Positions 1 to 12,688 of a DNA stretch of 64,000 bases are shown one piece after another (positions within the stretch are counted from its first letter, which is position 1; each line of letters starts with the position of its first letter). Under the pieces are notes generated by a model that was not told where the DNA came from, did not search any database, and worked only from the letters and a program-made list of their open reading frames with translations. The position numbers and the translations under genes are program-made. This DNA is from Brevipalpus yothersi (lineage: Eukaryota > Arthropoda > Arachnida > Trombidiformes > Tenuipalpidae): contig QZCP01000210.1 of NCBI GenBank assembly GCA_003956705.1, forward strand, positions 1-64,000, read 5' to 3'.

Positions 1-1037
1 TTCATTTTACTTTTTTTTCGCTCTCTCTCTCTCTCTTTGAACTTATATTCTTGTATTCTTCCGATGACCGATGGTCCATACTGGTGATGCCATCAGCACG
101 CAAACACATACACAAACACAGAGGCACCCATTGAAAGTGGACACACACACATGTATACAGAGTTTCTTCTCGAAATTTACCCTTTTGTAACCTTTTGTAT
201 ATTGATACATATATTCAGGAGGACATTTCATGGTCTCGGAAACACGCTTATCACCTCCTTCTAGCCGTTCCTATGGGTAAAATGTAAATTCTCTCAATTC
301 ACGAAGGCAAAGTATCTGTATCAGCCAAATGTTCTTAGCACATTCGAATTACTACTATTACTGTTCGAGCTTCATCGGATTTCAATGGTTCTGATGGTGA
401 TGATCATGATGAAAATTATGGGTGACTTTTGTTTCAAATGTTCACCATCCTAATCCGATGAGTAGACATGATTGATGCGAATATGATAAAAATTGTATAT
501 TTGAATAAGATGCCATATCTTTCTCAAGGGTCTCGGGAATTTTCCTCATCATTATTGTTTTTTCTCACCAGACAAACGTATCACAAATGATAGTGATCAA
601 TTATTATCGATTCTGGTAATATTTCCACTAAAATTCCTGAAAATTTCGATGTTTTCTAGAATTTGTTTCGAATTTTATCAGCAGTATCGGGATTGATAGA
701 TGTTGTTCATTTAAATTCAATGACATCAATATCATACTCTTTTTCGTCCGTCAATTGAATCAATTGAGAGCAGTGTTGATCTTATTGTCATTTTGCAATA
801 TTATCTGTTTGATTGAAAGATTACAGAGCAATGTTTGGCGCTTACAATTGTTCATTAGCTATGCCATCTAATGATTGCGATTAAAGTGCTCAATTTTGTA
901 CATATTTTTTATGCACATGTAATATTTTCTTTTCATTTGCCAACATCCTGTGTTTATGCCTTACGAGTTCTTTTTGATGAAGATTAGAGAGTGATTGTAG
1001 ATAATCCTCTTCACATCAATCGGTGATCAACGAAACG
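1..1037. other. Upstream non-coding stretch
   Basis: No supported gene. AT-rich sequence with short CT and CA runs at the left edge (about 20-40 and 105-150). The right part is the presumed promoter and 5' UTR of the LRMDA-like gene that starts at 1038. Confidence 0.5.
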
Positions 1038-2164
1038 ATGGCCAGTATGATTAAAACGGAAACAAAAAGTGAAGATGCCCTAATCGATTGGGAAAAGGGT
1101 CAAGTGAGATTAATCATATTCAATCAATCAGAAGTGACAGTGTTTGACTAATTAGCTTTGTATAATTTTGCTTTTATTGTTAGCTATTCTATGTTGGCAA
1201 AGACATTGAAAGTATTCCTTGTTTTTTGTGCAATTTGTATGGTACTCGAGCAAGGCGACTTGATCTCAGCCACAATCGGCTATCAAGTCTCAAAGGTGTC
1301 GCAAATTTCAGCGAACTGGAAGAATTAGTATTGGACAATAATAATCTTCAAGATTCAGTTGATTTTCCTCGATGTGATGGTCTACAAACCTTGTCCATAA
1401 ACAAAAACAAAGTGAGATTAATCAATCATATCGATATTCAGCCATTGAGATCGATTATGAATGTTGCCAATCTTCATTTTCTCTATCTCTATCTCAAGCT
1501 CGAAAATTTGGAAAATCTGATAACCAAATTAAGTCGATCATATCGAAATCTTCGTCATCTTAGTTTGCTGGGCAATCCATGTTGTCCAGATCAATTAACC
1601 AACAGAGATGCTGATGAAGATGACTATCGTCGCTATAAGTGAGTAACTTGTTTGTTAGTTACTTGAATTCTTGATTAATTTTCATCTTCTCAATTTTCAA
1701 TTACATGGTACATCAGATTATTCGTTCTTTACAAGCTTCCCAAATTGAAGTTTCTGGACTTTGGGAAGATCAAAAATTCTGAACGAAGAGAAGCTCAGCG
1801 TGTTGGTCCTTACATGGGAACTGTGAGACCAAGAGATGATGTGGTAATGATATCATCATTAACTGTTGCTTTGATCATCATCATTCTAATTTTATTCATT
1901 TCTCTATGTCACAGTTCGATATTGGAGATAATGATAACGGATTTGCAACCAATCGCTATTCTCCTCTATCCCCTCCGGACTATTCTAGTCCTGTCGCTCC
2001 GAAAGGTATTACATTGTATTCTATTCTAAATTCCAAATTTTGTACCTCTCAACTTTTCCACATTCTTTAAACTCCAATCAACAGGTGCCTATGGAAGGCT
2101 TCGCTATAAATATACTGGCAAACATTCGGAAGGCAATCGTTTCATACGGAATAGTCATCTGTAA
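1038..2164 (+). CDS. LRMDA: LRMDA-like leucine-rich repeat protein
   Basis: Six-exon model: 1038-1103, 1184-1411, 1499-1638, 1717-1843, 1915-2005, 2085-2164, giving 243 residues; all junctions have GT/AG and matching phase. Leucine-rich repeats (RRLDLSHNRLSSL, LEELVLDNNNL, LQTLSINKNK, LRHLSLLGN) are followed by the LRR-cap-like block DEDDYRRYK/LFVLYKLPKLKFLD and the C-terminal tail GKHSEGNRFIRNSHL. Order and wording match leucine-rich melanocyte differentiation-associated protein (LRMDA, C10orf11). Vertebrate LRMDA is linked to melanocyte differentiation and trafficking; its arthropod role is not known to me. The start is the ATG opening exon 1 (MASMIKTETKSED), upstream of the LRR. A possible AATAAA lies at 2166-2171, almost on the stop codon. 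Intron 2 (1412-1498) has no stop and is 87 nt. Confidence 0.85.
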
Positions 2165-4439
2165 AAATAAAACTTCATAAATCGATTTCATCAATGTCAT
2201 GATATCATTGGATCATAGTGCTCATCATGCTCATAATCTAGGTCGTGATACTACAATCAACCCAATCAAGCACACACAACATAATATGTATGCATGTACA
2301 CAAATCTTTGAATAATGCTATATTTTGTTAAAACCATATTCTTAAGAATCATTCTCGAATCATTGATCTTTTGCTAAATTTTCAGATGCTCATGAGTAGT
2401 ACTATTGAGCCTCTCTATTCAAAATAATAATAATGAATGTTCCACCTAAGGCCACGACTTAAGGCGTCTATGTATATGTCTATGTATATCACTGATTTGT
2501 TCCAAAAGAATATTCGTTCACCTGGTGATCGAAGAAGGCTGAAAAGAGCTTCATGAACGAAAGTCTGATATACACATAAATCTCACAGAATCGATTGAAA
2601 GAGTTTCACACACACACAGACCTTGTGTGTGTAAATGGACACATGTACACAGAACACACAGCCTTTCGAGGCAATATTTTGCCCTAAACTGACCATTTAA
2701 AAGTTTTCATTCGTTTCAACATTCGGTTTCATAATAGTCTATTTAGCGTATTCTATTCTCTCTCTCAATGGATAATGTTGGGTAACTTACCTTCACTTGA
2801 TTAGCTAACCAACAATAGGCTTACACAGTATGCCCAGTCAATACACCGAAAATTTCAACCCTTCAGGCTGTACGAAAAAGTTTGTATATGTGTATGTGTG
2901 TTCCATCATCTTCTTTGTTGACCGAAGTCAGTGTTACGAATTTGTGGGCCGGTAAAAGCGTAAGTAAGTGAAAGAAGACCATCGTTCAGCCTCCTCAGTC
3001 ATGGACCTATGTGAAATATTGGATACTTTCGTGTGTCTGTGTAAGGAAAAGTTCACTAGACCTTGGGTAAAATGATGTTGACGGTGATGATGATCAGCCA
3101 ATGAACTTTGGCTACTGATTTTCGGCAAGCTTTAGCATGCATGTAGTTTACTGTGAATAATCGATCGCTTTCTCTGTTCATTTTGCCGCTCATTTTGTGA
3201 ACTATGGAGAAAGCCAACAAACAGCAAATCATACTGATAATTTGCTGGCATCAAATTAATAAGATCTTAGCTTTATCACAGATTGTCTTGTTGATATGAT
3301 TCCATTGATTCCAATTCGGAAGATTGGTGTTCTTGTTCGAATGAAGCGCATTTTGAGTGACTTGAGATTTAAGATTTGAAGAGAAACTTTGAAGACTCCT
3401 AAGTGCATTCTTTTTTCCTCTCTATTGGCCCTGAATGACCTGGAATAAGATTTCAGGGCCAAAAATTCCTTTCATACACTTTCTCTCTCTCTCTCTCTGT
3501 TTCTTACATACAGCTCGTGGCGCTTTTCACCTTCGAACATTGACCTCTTGATGACCACTCCTGGGACTGGGGAATGTTGCGCGTTTCTTAAGCGATCATT
3601 TTGGGAAGCCCGCTTGCTGAGGCCACGAAAAGGAAAAATTATGACCTAAGAGCACGCTAATATCGACTGTGAACATCCCCGAAATTCTAGTGTAAAAGAA
3701 TTGAGAGTGAGAGGAGAAAATTTTATGTTCCTTAAAATTCTATAGAATTAGGTAAGTTGGAAAGTAAGAAAGTTTTTTTTTCTCTCTTCCAAAGAAGCAC
3801 AAAATTTCACTTCTCGAAGTCTTCACAGGTATGAAAATGAAAATGAGAGGATCGAAAAGAAGATTATTGCAAATGAAACATGATGCCTGATGAGAAGATG
3901 AGATGGAGACGAACGAAGCTAATAGACTGGATTAATCATAAGGTTAGGTTGATTAACAGTTGAGAAAGGTTTAAGGTGATATGGGAATACGAAAGAGTTG
4001 ATCAAGTTTCGTCTTAGATTGAAAATGAAAATACTGACTAAGCATCAAATTATAATTAAGAAATGTTTTTTATCTTTTTTTGTAGAAATTCAACATTTAA
4101 CTCCGAATAAAATTCTACTCTAAAACTATCCACAGCAGAACTCTAGGAATTACAGTATCTAAGGCAACTGACTGATCGGCTGACCATCAAATAAAGAGGA
4201 GAAGAATGATATGAAGTAGGAACGAATGGAACCAGAGACACCAAGCACAAAATTCACAAAAGTAAGCGCATTTCATTGGTTGTGTATTTTAACGATGTAC
4301 TTTCATTCAATGCTTTTTCTGGATCTGAATATGACTTATCACTGACCGGAAGAGAAGTGATTCATTCTATTCAAACCTTATGCACTCTTTCCGCTTACGA
4401 GTGGCTACCGAGCGATTGATCGCCGAGATTGAAAGAATA
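2165..4439. other. Non-coding, gene-poor region
   Basis: No ORF with convincing composition or family resemblance. Contains short CA/GT runs (about 2610-2660 and 2880-2900) and a CT run near 3480-3500. Start of the roughly 19 kb gene-poor interval. Confidence 0.5.
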
Positions 4440-4454
4440 GGTACGAAGACATTA

Positions 4455-4925
4455 AAATCTGTCGACCTGTGTCCAGTATTTCGGTCAGCAGGACCGGAGA
4501 GCCGAGAAAAAAGATATCCAGTGGTCAAGCGTGTATCACTCAGGCGTCTGGTGATCGTTTTGTTGAAGGGGTAAGCCGGCCTCACACTGGCCTCTACTTC
4601 TTTACTCTTTCTCCACTATTACTACTAGGGCCTTATGGCTCGACTTGGCCATACACAGAGAGTCCAATGTACTCTTGACCCTTGCCATCAATCGGCTGTA
4701 TGACTGAGGCCAAGTCATTGGCTCTTACGCTTACTGGTCCATCCATCCATCGGTCAGGCCACCGAGTGTTACACATGTCCACGTTTTTCCTGTAAGATGA
4801 GCTCTTTTTTTCGCTCTCTTTTAGCATATTTTTCTCTCTCTTGTTTTTTTCTTTCTTTCTCTCTCCTTCAGACACAAAACACAGCTCACAACTGTGTCCA
4901 AAAATGATCATGTTGATGATAATTT
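4455..4925 (+). repeat. Inverted repeat, left arm
   Basis: About 450 bases whose reverse complement recurs at 7675-8172 with very high identity. Shared blocks include GTGGTCAAGCGTGTATCACT, the segment around 4690-4790 containing CATCCATCCATCGGTCAGG, and CATGTCCACGTTTTTCCTGT. Identity is highest at about 4500-4810 and fades towards the right end near 4925. Small ORFs occur in both arms but differ by indels and look like chance. It could be a dispersed non-coding repeat or a non-autonomous element; no terminal repeats or target-site duplications could be assigned by eye. Confidence 0.85.
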
Positions 4926-7136
4926 TGACTTTTACTTCATTTTCTGCCTGATCGAGGCACCCTCAGTGACCTTCGGCATATGACAGACGTTCGAGCTGGA
5001 CAAGTGACCCGTGGTCACCTACACTCATACAGTACGAGCTGCCTGAAAGGCTGTCAAATAGAAAAAAGAAAGAAAGAGAGAGAGAGAAAAAACAAGCGAG
5101 TTGCCTCCATGCTAGATGAACAAGCATTTTAATTACCAAAAAGCGTACTCATTGCTTGTCCAATGTGTGGCTCGAGACTTTTTCTCGCCTCTGTCCGATC
5201 AAATGGCCTGAATATCAGGTTGCGGTCACAAGCATGCCTAAATTCGCTTTCTTTCAGCTTCATAATCTTGTGCTACACAGAATAACAAGATGACACTTGT
5301 TAAGATGGAAAAAATGAATCTTTTCAACTTGATAATTTCTATCGATTGCAAATCTCTTTTCTCATAATACCTAAGAAGGTTATTGACAATGCATCAGACC
5401 ATATCATACGGTATCTGATGATAGACAATCTTCCTGGAGAAGTTGGCACAATGTTATAATTCGATAGATTCTCTGTGAGTATCAAAAAAGTTCTTTCACC
5501 ATTAAGAAGCTCGACTACTATTTGGAAAATATTAAAGGATTCATGGGCATAACTCAGTTTCGGTTCGTTGTTTCTGACTTTTTTCACAACGACCAACAAG
5601 TGCAAGTGGTGGTCAATCACTTTGGGCGCGAAAAGTGGAGGGCTCTTGGAGAAGAGAGATTTTTTCAACCTGAGAAACTGCTTAAAATTTCAGAAAATGG
5701 TGAACAAAATGGATCCAGATTTTCTTTTTCTTGTAGTAGAAGAAATCTGAAAAGAAAGAATTTTCCAAAGTTTCTTCACAAACTCCATGAATGGACAGGC
5801 GCTTAAGGAATACCAAGACAAGGCGCGTGCGATTGTTCCATAGACTTTGCCTTCGAAGAGAGAGAGAGAAAGAAAGAGAGAATTACAATAGTGATCTCCT
5901 GTGTAGACTTTTTCGGTCGATCAGATCGAGTAAAGCTCATCGTTTTGTGGTGATGAAAAGCGCTTTAAAACGAGCCCACCGAATTGTCCATTAACGGTGA
6001 TTCTGACCGGGTGACAATATCGAACTAAATCGAGCTTGCCTTCATCTTCGTCTTCTTTGGGGCAAACTTTTCTTCTCCTTTCTTCAATCATCATTCTCCA
6101 CTCGATCATACCATGTTCAGGGCACCTTTAAAGTCCATTCTCAACTTGATTGCTTCAGCGTGTTTGTGTGCTAATGTGCGAACAAATCGGCTCCTCAAAT
6201 ACATTTGGGCTGATACTTTTTCATCCCTCGAGTTCCTGTTTACCTGAGCCATACATATACGTACACACACACAAATACACACCTTTCATTAAGTCAACGG
6301 TCAATGTTAATGTGACGATTCATCAGTTCACTTGATTTAGAACTACTCGCTTATACACACACACACAATCGATCAGGTCACTTGATTGGGTTGAGCTTTA
6401 ATGACCAATGAATGGTGAAAAACAATTGGTAAGACGGTATAACGGTAGCCGATATATCAGGAAGTAATGTGAAGAACATTATGTTAAGATGATACCGGAA
6501 CCTGAAGAGAGAGAGAGAATCGCTTTTTTCCGACATCATTGCCGGTGCCGATGATGCTGTCCTGTTCTTTTCAGCATCTTTCCGCATCTTTTCGCGAGGA
6601 TGTGTTTACATCGGAATAATAATGAGTCTCATGAATTCGTGCTAATCGGATGCTGGAGAGAAATGCAGTTAAGGTGATAGAGAAAAGATGAAGATGAAGG
6701 AGAAGGAGAAGGATGATGGGAGTGAGAGAAGAGCGTGCTCCGGTTGTATCAGCATCTTTCAAGTCGATTTATTGGTAAAAAGAATACGATCTGCATGTTT
6801 CTGGTCGCTCAATGTCCATCAGGCTCATGTCCAACTTGTTTATTCATCTATTGGTGTGCCATAAGGAAGAGGAAGCTGTTTTGATCAACTGGATGAGAGA
6901 AGAAGAGCTGAGAGAAGCTGGGTGAACATGGGACAGACATGATTGGAGTGAAAATTTTTTGGGGATGATTTATATTCATTCTCATCCAATATTCTAGTGA
7001 AATAATTTGTGAGTGTGTGAAAGAAGGGAAAAAAATTAGCATCTTGTTTAAGAATATTCAGTAACCTATTCACGCAGTAGATCGTGAAGAATTAGATGAT
7101 AACCAAAAAGCTCATCTCTCTCTCTCTCTCTCTCTT

Positions 7137-7184
<48 letters not shown>

Positions 7185-7674
7185 CTCTCACTTTTCACAA
7201 TCATTGAGATGACCAGAACAGTTCGTGAAGTCAATTTGAGAGTAGAAAAAATTGCCTTTTTCTACCTGTTATACCTGTTTTAGTTGGCTGAAGATTTGTG
7301 ATCATGATTTGATCTTGAAAAAATCAAAACGATGCTTGACGCTTTATGGGATAGAGAGAGAGAAAAGGATCTTGCATTTTGGGGGAGAAAAAGAAAATAT
7401 CGCTTGATTATTACGTCTAATGATGCCTTAATAAAACACATTATAGTGAGATAATCTTCTCCAAGCGGACAAATAATTCAAGTTATAAGCAGAATATATA
7501 CATGTAGATACCTTAAATTACCAAATAAAATGGTTAAGTAACAGTGTCAAGAATCAAGATGAATCCGTAAGTGTGTTTGAGTGCCTCAGAATCCTCTCAG
7601 AAGGTATCAGTAAATTTGTAAAGAAGTTCATTTCAATCTTAGGTGAATTTAGATTTGAAAGAAAGTTTTTCCCC
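4926..7674. other. Spacer between inverted repeat arms
   Basis: No gene recognised. Contains a CT/TTTC tract at about 7115-7190 and several GA runs. The ORF at 5522-5806 (+) is open for 94 codons but resembles no family I know and has no clear splice context. Confidence 0.45.
7115..7190. repeat. (CT)n microsatellite
   Basis: Nearly uninterrupted CT dinucleotides broken by a few TTTC units. Confidence 0.95.
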
Positions 7675-8175
7675 AAATGATTACCATCAACATGATCATT
7701 CCAGGACACACATTTGCTTTCGGACTCTGTGCCCTCACTACTAAAAGTGAGAAGAACACAGAAAAACAGAAAAACAAAAAAAAATATGCTAAAAGAGAGC
7801 GAAAAAGAGCTCATCTTACAGGAAAAACGTGGACATGTGTAACACTCGGTGGCCTGACCGATGGATGGATGGACCAGTAAGCGTAAGAGCCAATGACTTG
7901 GCCTCAGTCATACAGCCGATTGATGGCAAGGGTCAAGAGTACATTGGACTCTCTGTGTATGGCCAAGTCGAGCCAAGTCGAGCCATAAGGCCTAGCAGTA
8001 ATAGTGGAGAAAGAGTAAAGAAGTAGAGGCCAGTGTGAGACCGGCTTACCCCTTCAACAAAACGATCACCAGACGGGCCTGAGTGATACACGCTTGACCA
8101 CTGGATATCTTTGTCTTGGCTATCGGGTCCTGCTGACCGAAATAATGTCCACTGGACATAGGTCGACGATAGATT
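7675..8175 (-). repeat. Inverted repeat, right arm
   Basis: Reverse-complement partner of 4455-4925, separated from it by about 2.75 kb. It carries a local tandem duplication (AAGTCGAGCC twice near 7965-7985) and a few small indels absent from the left arm. Confidence 0.85.
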
Positions 8176-8870
8176 GGCACTGTTTGATGTCTTCGAGGGC
8201 ATTATTCATGCGAAGTTTTTTCTGGCTGTTGGACAGATTTACTTTTAGTGGAAACCACGGTGAAGAAGAGATCCGGAAGAAGAAAGGATCAAACAGAGGG
8301 AGAGAAAGAGAAAGAGGAGAAAACAATATCGGATGAACGATTCCATTATGATTAATTCTTGTTGTCCATAAAAAGTGAACGGAAAAGAAGACGATATATC
8401 TGAACATTAGTGACTTGAATGATTCAAGAAGTGGTCTATTGGTTGAGAAAACCATTTTTCGTCATTAAATGTTCAGTGAACGTGAATTCTTTCCTTATTT
8501 TCATTATTTTCCAGATTTTTACCTATGATTTCAAAATCTCTTAGATGAAGTGCTACACCATAATTGGCTCAGCTAATTTTTGTTCAAACAATTCATGAGA
8601 TAATTAATGTGTCAAACTCAGCGTGAAATTTCTCCATCGCAAGTGAATCAATTCACTTGCTACGCGAAATGGGAAAAGATTATCAATTGAGTGACAATGA
8701 TCTTCAAACCGTTAATTTAAATGTTTCCCTATCTACCGGATAGTTCAATAAGAAAAAGAAAATTGTTGAGCCTCCTAAAGGAATTTTGCTAACACTGCCC
8801 ATTAGCAGCAATCTGCCGTTAATATAGCCAAGATTGGACATTCTTGCAGCAAGCATTTCATTGATGAAAT

Positions 8871-8874
<4 letters not shown>

Positions 8875-8947
<73 letters not shown>
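8875..8947. repeat. (CT)n microsatellite
   Basis: About 70 bases of CT repeats, followed by a short GT run. Confidence 0.95.
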
Positions 8948-8948
<1 letters not shown>

Positions 8949-9151
8949 GTGTGTGTATATGTGAGAGAGTATGTGTGTCAAAAGTGTGAAGAGCGAAATG
9001 ATAATCGAGAGGAGAGAAGAGAGAGATACAAAGAACGAAGTCTTTTCTCTTTTTTCGGAAAGAGAGAAGATGAAGGTGGCATTTCTGGTTTGCTTTATTT
9101 AACGTTCACTTCCGCAAGGCCAGGTCAAAATCCATGGTCTGTTTGAGATGC

Positions 9152-9154
<3 letters not shown>

Positions 9155-9203
<49 letters not shown>

Positions 9204-9290
9204 AATTTCATCATCATATTCATGCGATTCAGGATTGAAGAGAGAACATGATGGAACCGGAGAGAGAGAGAGAGAGAGAAGAGAGAGAGA
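9155..9290. repeat. Two (GA)n microsatellites
   Basis: GA tracts at about 9155-9201 and 9262-9290 separated by about 60 bases. Together with the CT tract at 8875 they form opposed CT...GA arms that could pair in a transcript. Confidence 0.9.
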
Positions 9291-12200
9291 GTCTGATGAT
9301 GACACTGACGGTAACAGGTAACAGTCCGTACCTGGTGAGGACCCAGTGCAAAAGCCGTTTTCATGGGACCAGAATTGAACTTGAATCCATCAAGCAAGCA
9401 GTCAGGGGCGTTATCATGCTCTCTCTCTCTCCTTTAATATTACTCTTTCTTTCTCTCTTTCTCTGTCTTGTTGAGGTTTTCTCTCTCCTCTTCTTCTTCT
9501 TCTTCTTCTTTTTGGGAATCTGGCAGACTTACAGTAGAACCCGTTTACTAGGTTACTAAATTTCATTCTGCAGTTTTTCCTTTTCTTTCTCTTTCTCTCT
9601 CTCCAGCCTCTTCATCGGCCACCAACATTCTCACTAAGAGCATTTTGGATGGCCCCAAGAAAAGTCACCATAACATGATGAAGAAAAAAGCTTTCATTTG
9701 ATTCTCTCTCCCTCTCTCTTATTCATCCTCATCTTCATCTCGCCTCCTGATGCCTTCAACTTCTGTTACATTCATAAACTCTCACATAATTTAACTCTCT
9801 CGGTCACAAGTTGAATTCCACACCAAGATTCATCAAGCTCATGAAATTGGGCTCATGAAATTTTCGATTGCGAAAGAATCCAAATCTTCTTAAGATTTCA
9901 GATTATAAAGATATACCATTAGAATGAAAAGAATCTCTGTCCATTTTTTTTGGCAAAACTTTGGTGAATCTTTCGGTATTCACACTATTCATAAGAGGTG
10001 CTCAATTAAATGACCTCTGACTGGGAAACTGGATGAGGAATTTTCGATCCCTGAAAAATCTGATCTTTAGAAGTGCATCAAAAAAATTATCAACATGAAT
10101 AACCGATTAATCAGCACCTCAGCCACATGTTGAATCTTTGATGTAATCTAATATATCAGATGAAAAATGAAAAGAAAAAAAATCTATCGCATAAAAGGAG
10201 GATTTCATAGCGCTGAAAAATAAAATGTCACTTTAATCAAAGCTTTCGATTCGATTTTGACAATATTCATGATAAAAAGTCATCAAAAAAGTGTGCTAAC
10301 AGTATTTTTCTTCATTTTTCCAGTATCAAAATTCCAACTACTCGACTTGTTTGTTGTTTTTACCATAAGGATCATACAAGTAGAAAAGAGTGCATATATA
10401 CAACCCTATGAATATCCTATGGATTGATGGAATTACGATCACTTCCTACTTCCTCGTGCAAATGTGTGTAAGTGTGTGCAGGTAGGATTTTCGAAAAGAA
10501 AACGATAAACCACTTCCTATTCCGGATCACAATCTTCTCCCCCAATCACTTAGCTGAGCTTCCGGGTTTCTTCAATCAATATTCAACTACTAGACTCCAT
10601 AGAAGGTCACATACATACGGTCGCATAGTTGATGGCTTAGGGCCGATATGAAATCTCAAATGTCCTCCTGAAGTATGATGCTAATAATAATAGTCCACTT
10701 CCTCTCTTTTCCCTTCCTTACAGTAGTCTCCCAACAGAAGCCAACACATTTTTCTTGGATAGAAGGTCCCGGGACCCTGGCCATGGCCTCCGTTATTTTT
10801 GGTACTATTATAAGAAACCGTTGGCCCACAGGCTGGAAAGCTCGATAGAGAGAGAGACCCTATGGACTGGAGCTTTTTTACATTGTTTGAACGGAAAAAG
10901 CCGTTCACTTCCTTTTCACCTCTCAACCTTCACCTTTCTTGCCTAGCTTCTTTGGTTCGGCTGCGGTCTCTTGCCTCTCTCTTCTTATTCTTCATATTCG
11001 TTGCCTCTACTCTTCCGCATATCATACACACATCTTGGGTCTTGTGTTCGGTTGGCTTTTCGAAGATGTGAGATGGCCTGAAAGAGCAAGTAAAGCGATT
11101 CACGATCAACGCTTCACTGAGGCCAAGTGAGGAAGTGCGAAAGTGTGGAAGGAGTTGATCGAAAGGAGCCCAAAAAGAAAGTAGGAAGTCATCAGAAATC
11201 GCATCTTTTCTCTATCATTTGTATGGCTAGGAAACGAATGAACAAGCATTTCGGTCGATGTTTACGGAAATGATTTGGCCCTTTTGATGGTTATATGGCA
11301 CCATCAACCAAAAGTGTGGAGAAAGAGGTGGTTATCTGTGACCTGGCGACACTTTTAAGCCATTCTGATCCGATTGCATCAATCGATTTTGATTGACCAC
11401 ATGAGCGAATGGTCATTTTCAGTTGAACCTGCTGTTTTTTAACTTACAGGGACACACGTAAAATCATTTCCGTTCCTTCATGATTTCTTACGACCAATGT
11501 CAGGGTCAAGGCTTGGAGAAGATTATCGATTCTATCCCGCTTTCAAGTTCAAGTTCAAGGCTGACAAGCATCTGAAACTAGGAAAATGCATTGGAACACT
11601 GGCTTCCGCGTCTTATTATCGAATGTTTTGGGATTTCAAAGGAATTTACAATAAAATGAGAACCATTCAGGAATATCAAATAAGTAAATTGTTAGTATGT
11701 GGTTTTTGACGAATGCAATGAAAACCAAAACTGACCAAGGAACCGGATACAGTTTTTCTTCTCTTCTAGAATTGATGAGCTACCAGGTTGGTCATTCAAA
11801 TTAGCTTCCAATGAGCGAAACAAATATTTAGACAGATTTTGGAAAGTACTGTAAGTAATTTTACCAATGAAACATCGAGAAGTGCTATTTCGGGAAGTCT
11901 ATAGAAGTCAAACGATATTTTGAGTAACAAGTACACTCGAGCATAGAAATGTGAATGGCTTGTCCACCTCACACAATGTGTGTGTACTCAGTAGACCTAT
12001 TTAAGATATTGTTCTTCCATCGACAATACTTATCAATTAGAGAGAGTAGCAAAAGCATCCTACAGTTTCGGCACCCTTCAAACACTAGACCCCTGAGTTT
12101 TAGTGGTGATATCGTTTTGTCGTCAGTGTTATTTTTCATAATGCACACATCTTAGTATCGAGGAATGAATCGTGAATTGTAGCCCGATGTTATCGTTTTT

Positions 12201-12348
12201 ATGACCATTGGTTAAATTTGAGAAAGAGGAGGTAGAGAGATGGTGAGAATAGTGACCATTCACTGGACGCTGTCCACTACTATTACCTTCCCATCGCTCT
12301 ACTGGACATAGAATCGATTGAGACAACTTTTACCCATACAACTGTCCT

Positions 12349-12349
<1 letters not shown>

Positions 12350-12388
<39 letters not shown>
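12350..12388. repeat. (CT)n microsatellite
   Basis: About 38 bases of CT repeats. Confidence 0.95.
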
Positions 12389-12392
<4 letters not shown>

Positions 12393-12580
12393 CAGCTATG
12401 GACATGCAATTATTTTTTTAAGTCTAAAAAGTCGTATATTTTGTGTATATGACTTGAAAGACGGTGTATAGACAGCAAAAAGGAAGTGAAACTTTTTCCC
12501 AGCCATGACTTAGCCCTGTCCCACCCCTTCCAGAGGAGAGTGAGATTAGCTTTTTCAAAGATGCGAGAGAAAGAGTGAAA

Positions 12581-12593
12581 TGACCAGTGGTCA
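12581..12593. promoter_or_regulatory. Near-palindrome TGACCA-G-TGGTCA
   Basis: Perfect 6-bp arms around one base. Related 13-mers occur at 4515, 5005, 8095, 13468, 13868, 18150 and 20075. The arms resemble nuclear-receptor-like half-sites in everted order. Function is inferred only from recurrence and symmetry. Confidence 0.35.
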
Positions 12594-12634
12594 TCGGTTG
12601 CTAGAAGCGCCGCTCACAAGGACCACTCTTTTTT

Positions 12635-12637
12635 CTT

Positions 12638-12687
<50 letters not shown>
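12635..12687. repeat. (CT)n microsatellite
   Basis: CT tract preceded by TTTC units, 42 bases after the near-palindrome at 12581-12593. Confidence 0.95.

Positions 12688-12688
<1 letters not shown>

Noticed and set aside
4380..4678. Overlapping frames in the inverted repeat left arm
   Set aside because: The right arm has indels that break each frame, so coding is not conserved.
9099..9397. Minus-strand frames rich in LSLSLS
   Set aside because: Translation of CT/GA microsatellites, with no other coding signal. The same applies to frames at 16553-16807, 18915-19214, 52751-53061, 57618-57866 and 60830-61063.
9330..9420. Possible tRNA-like segment in the gene-poor region
   Set aside because: A GTTCAA-type box-B word is present on the minus strand, but no acceptor stem or box A at proper distance. 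No tRNA or rRNA was found elsewhere by eye.
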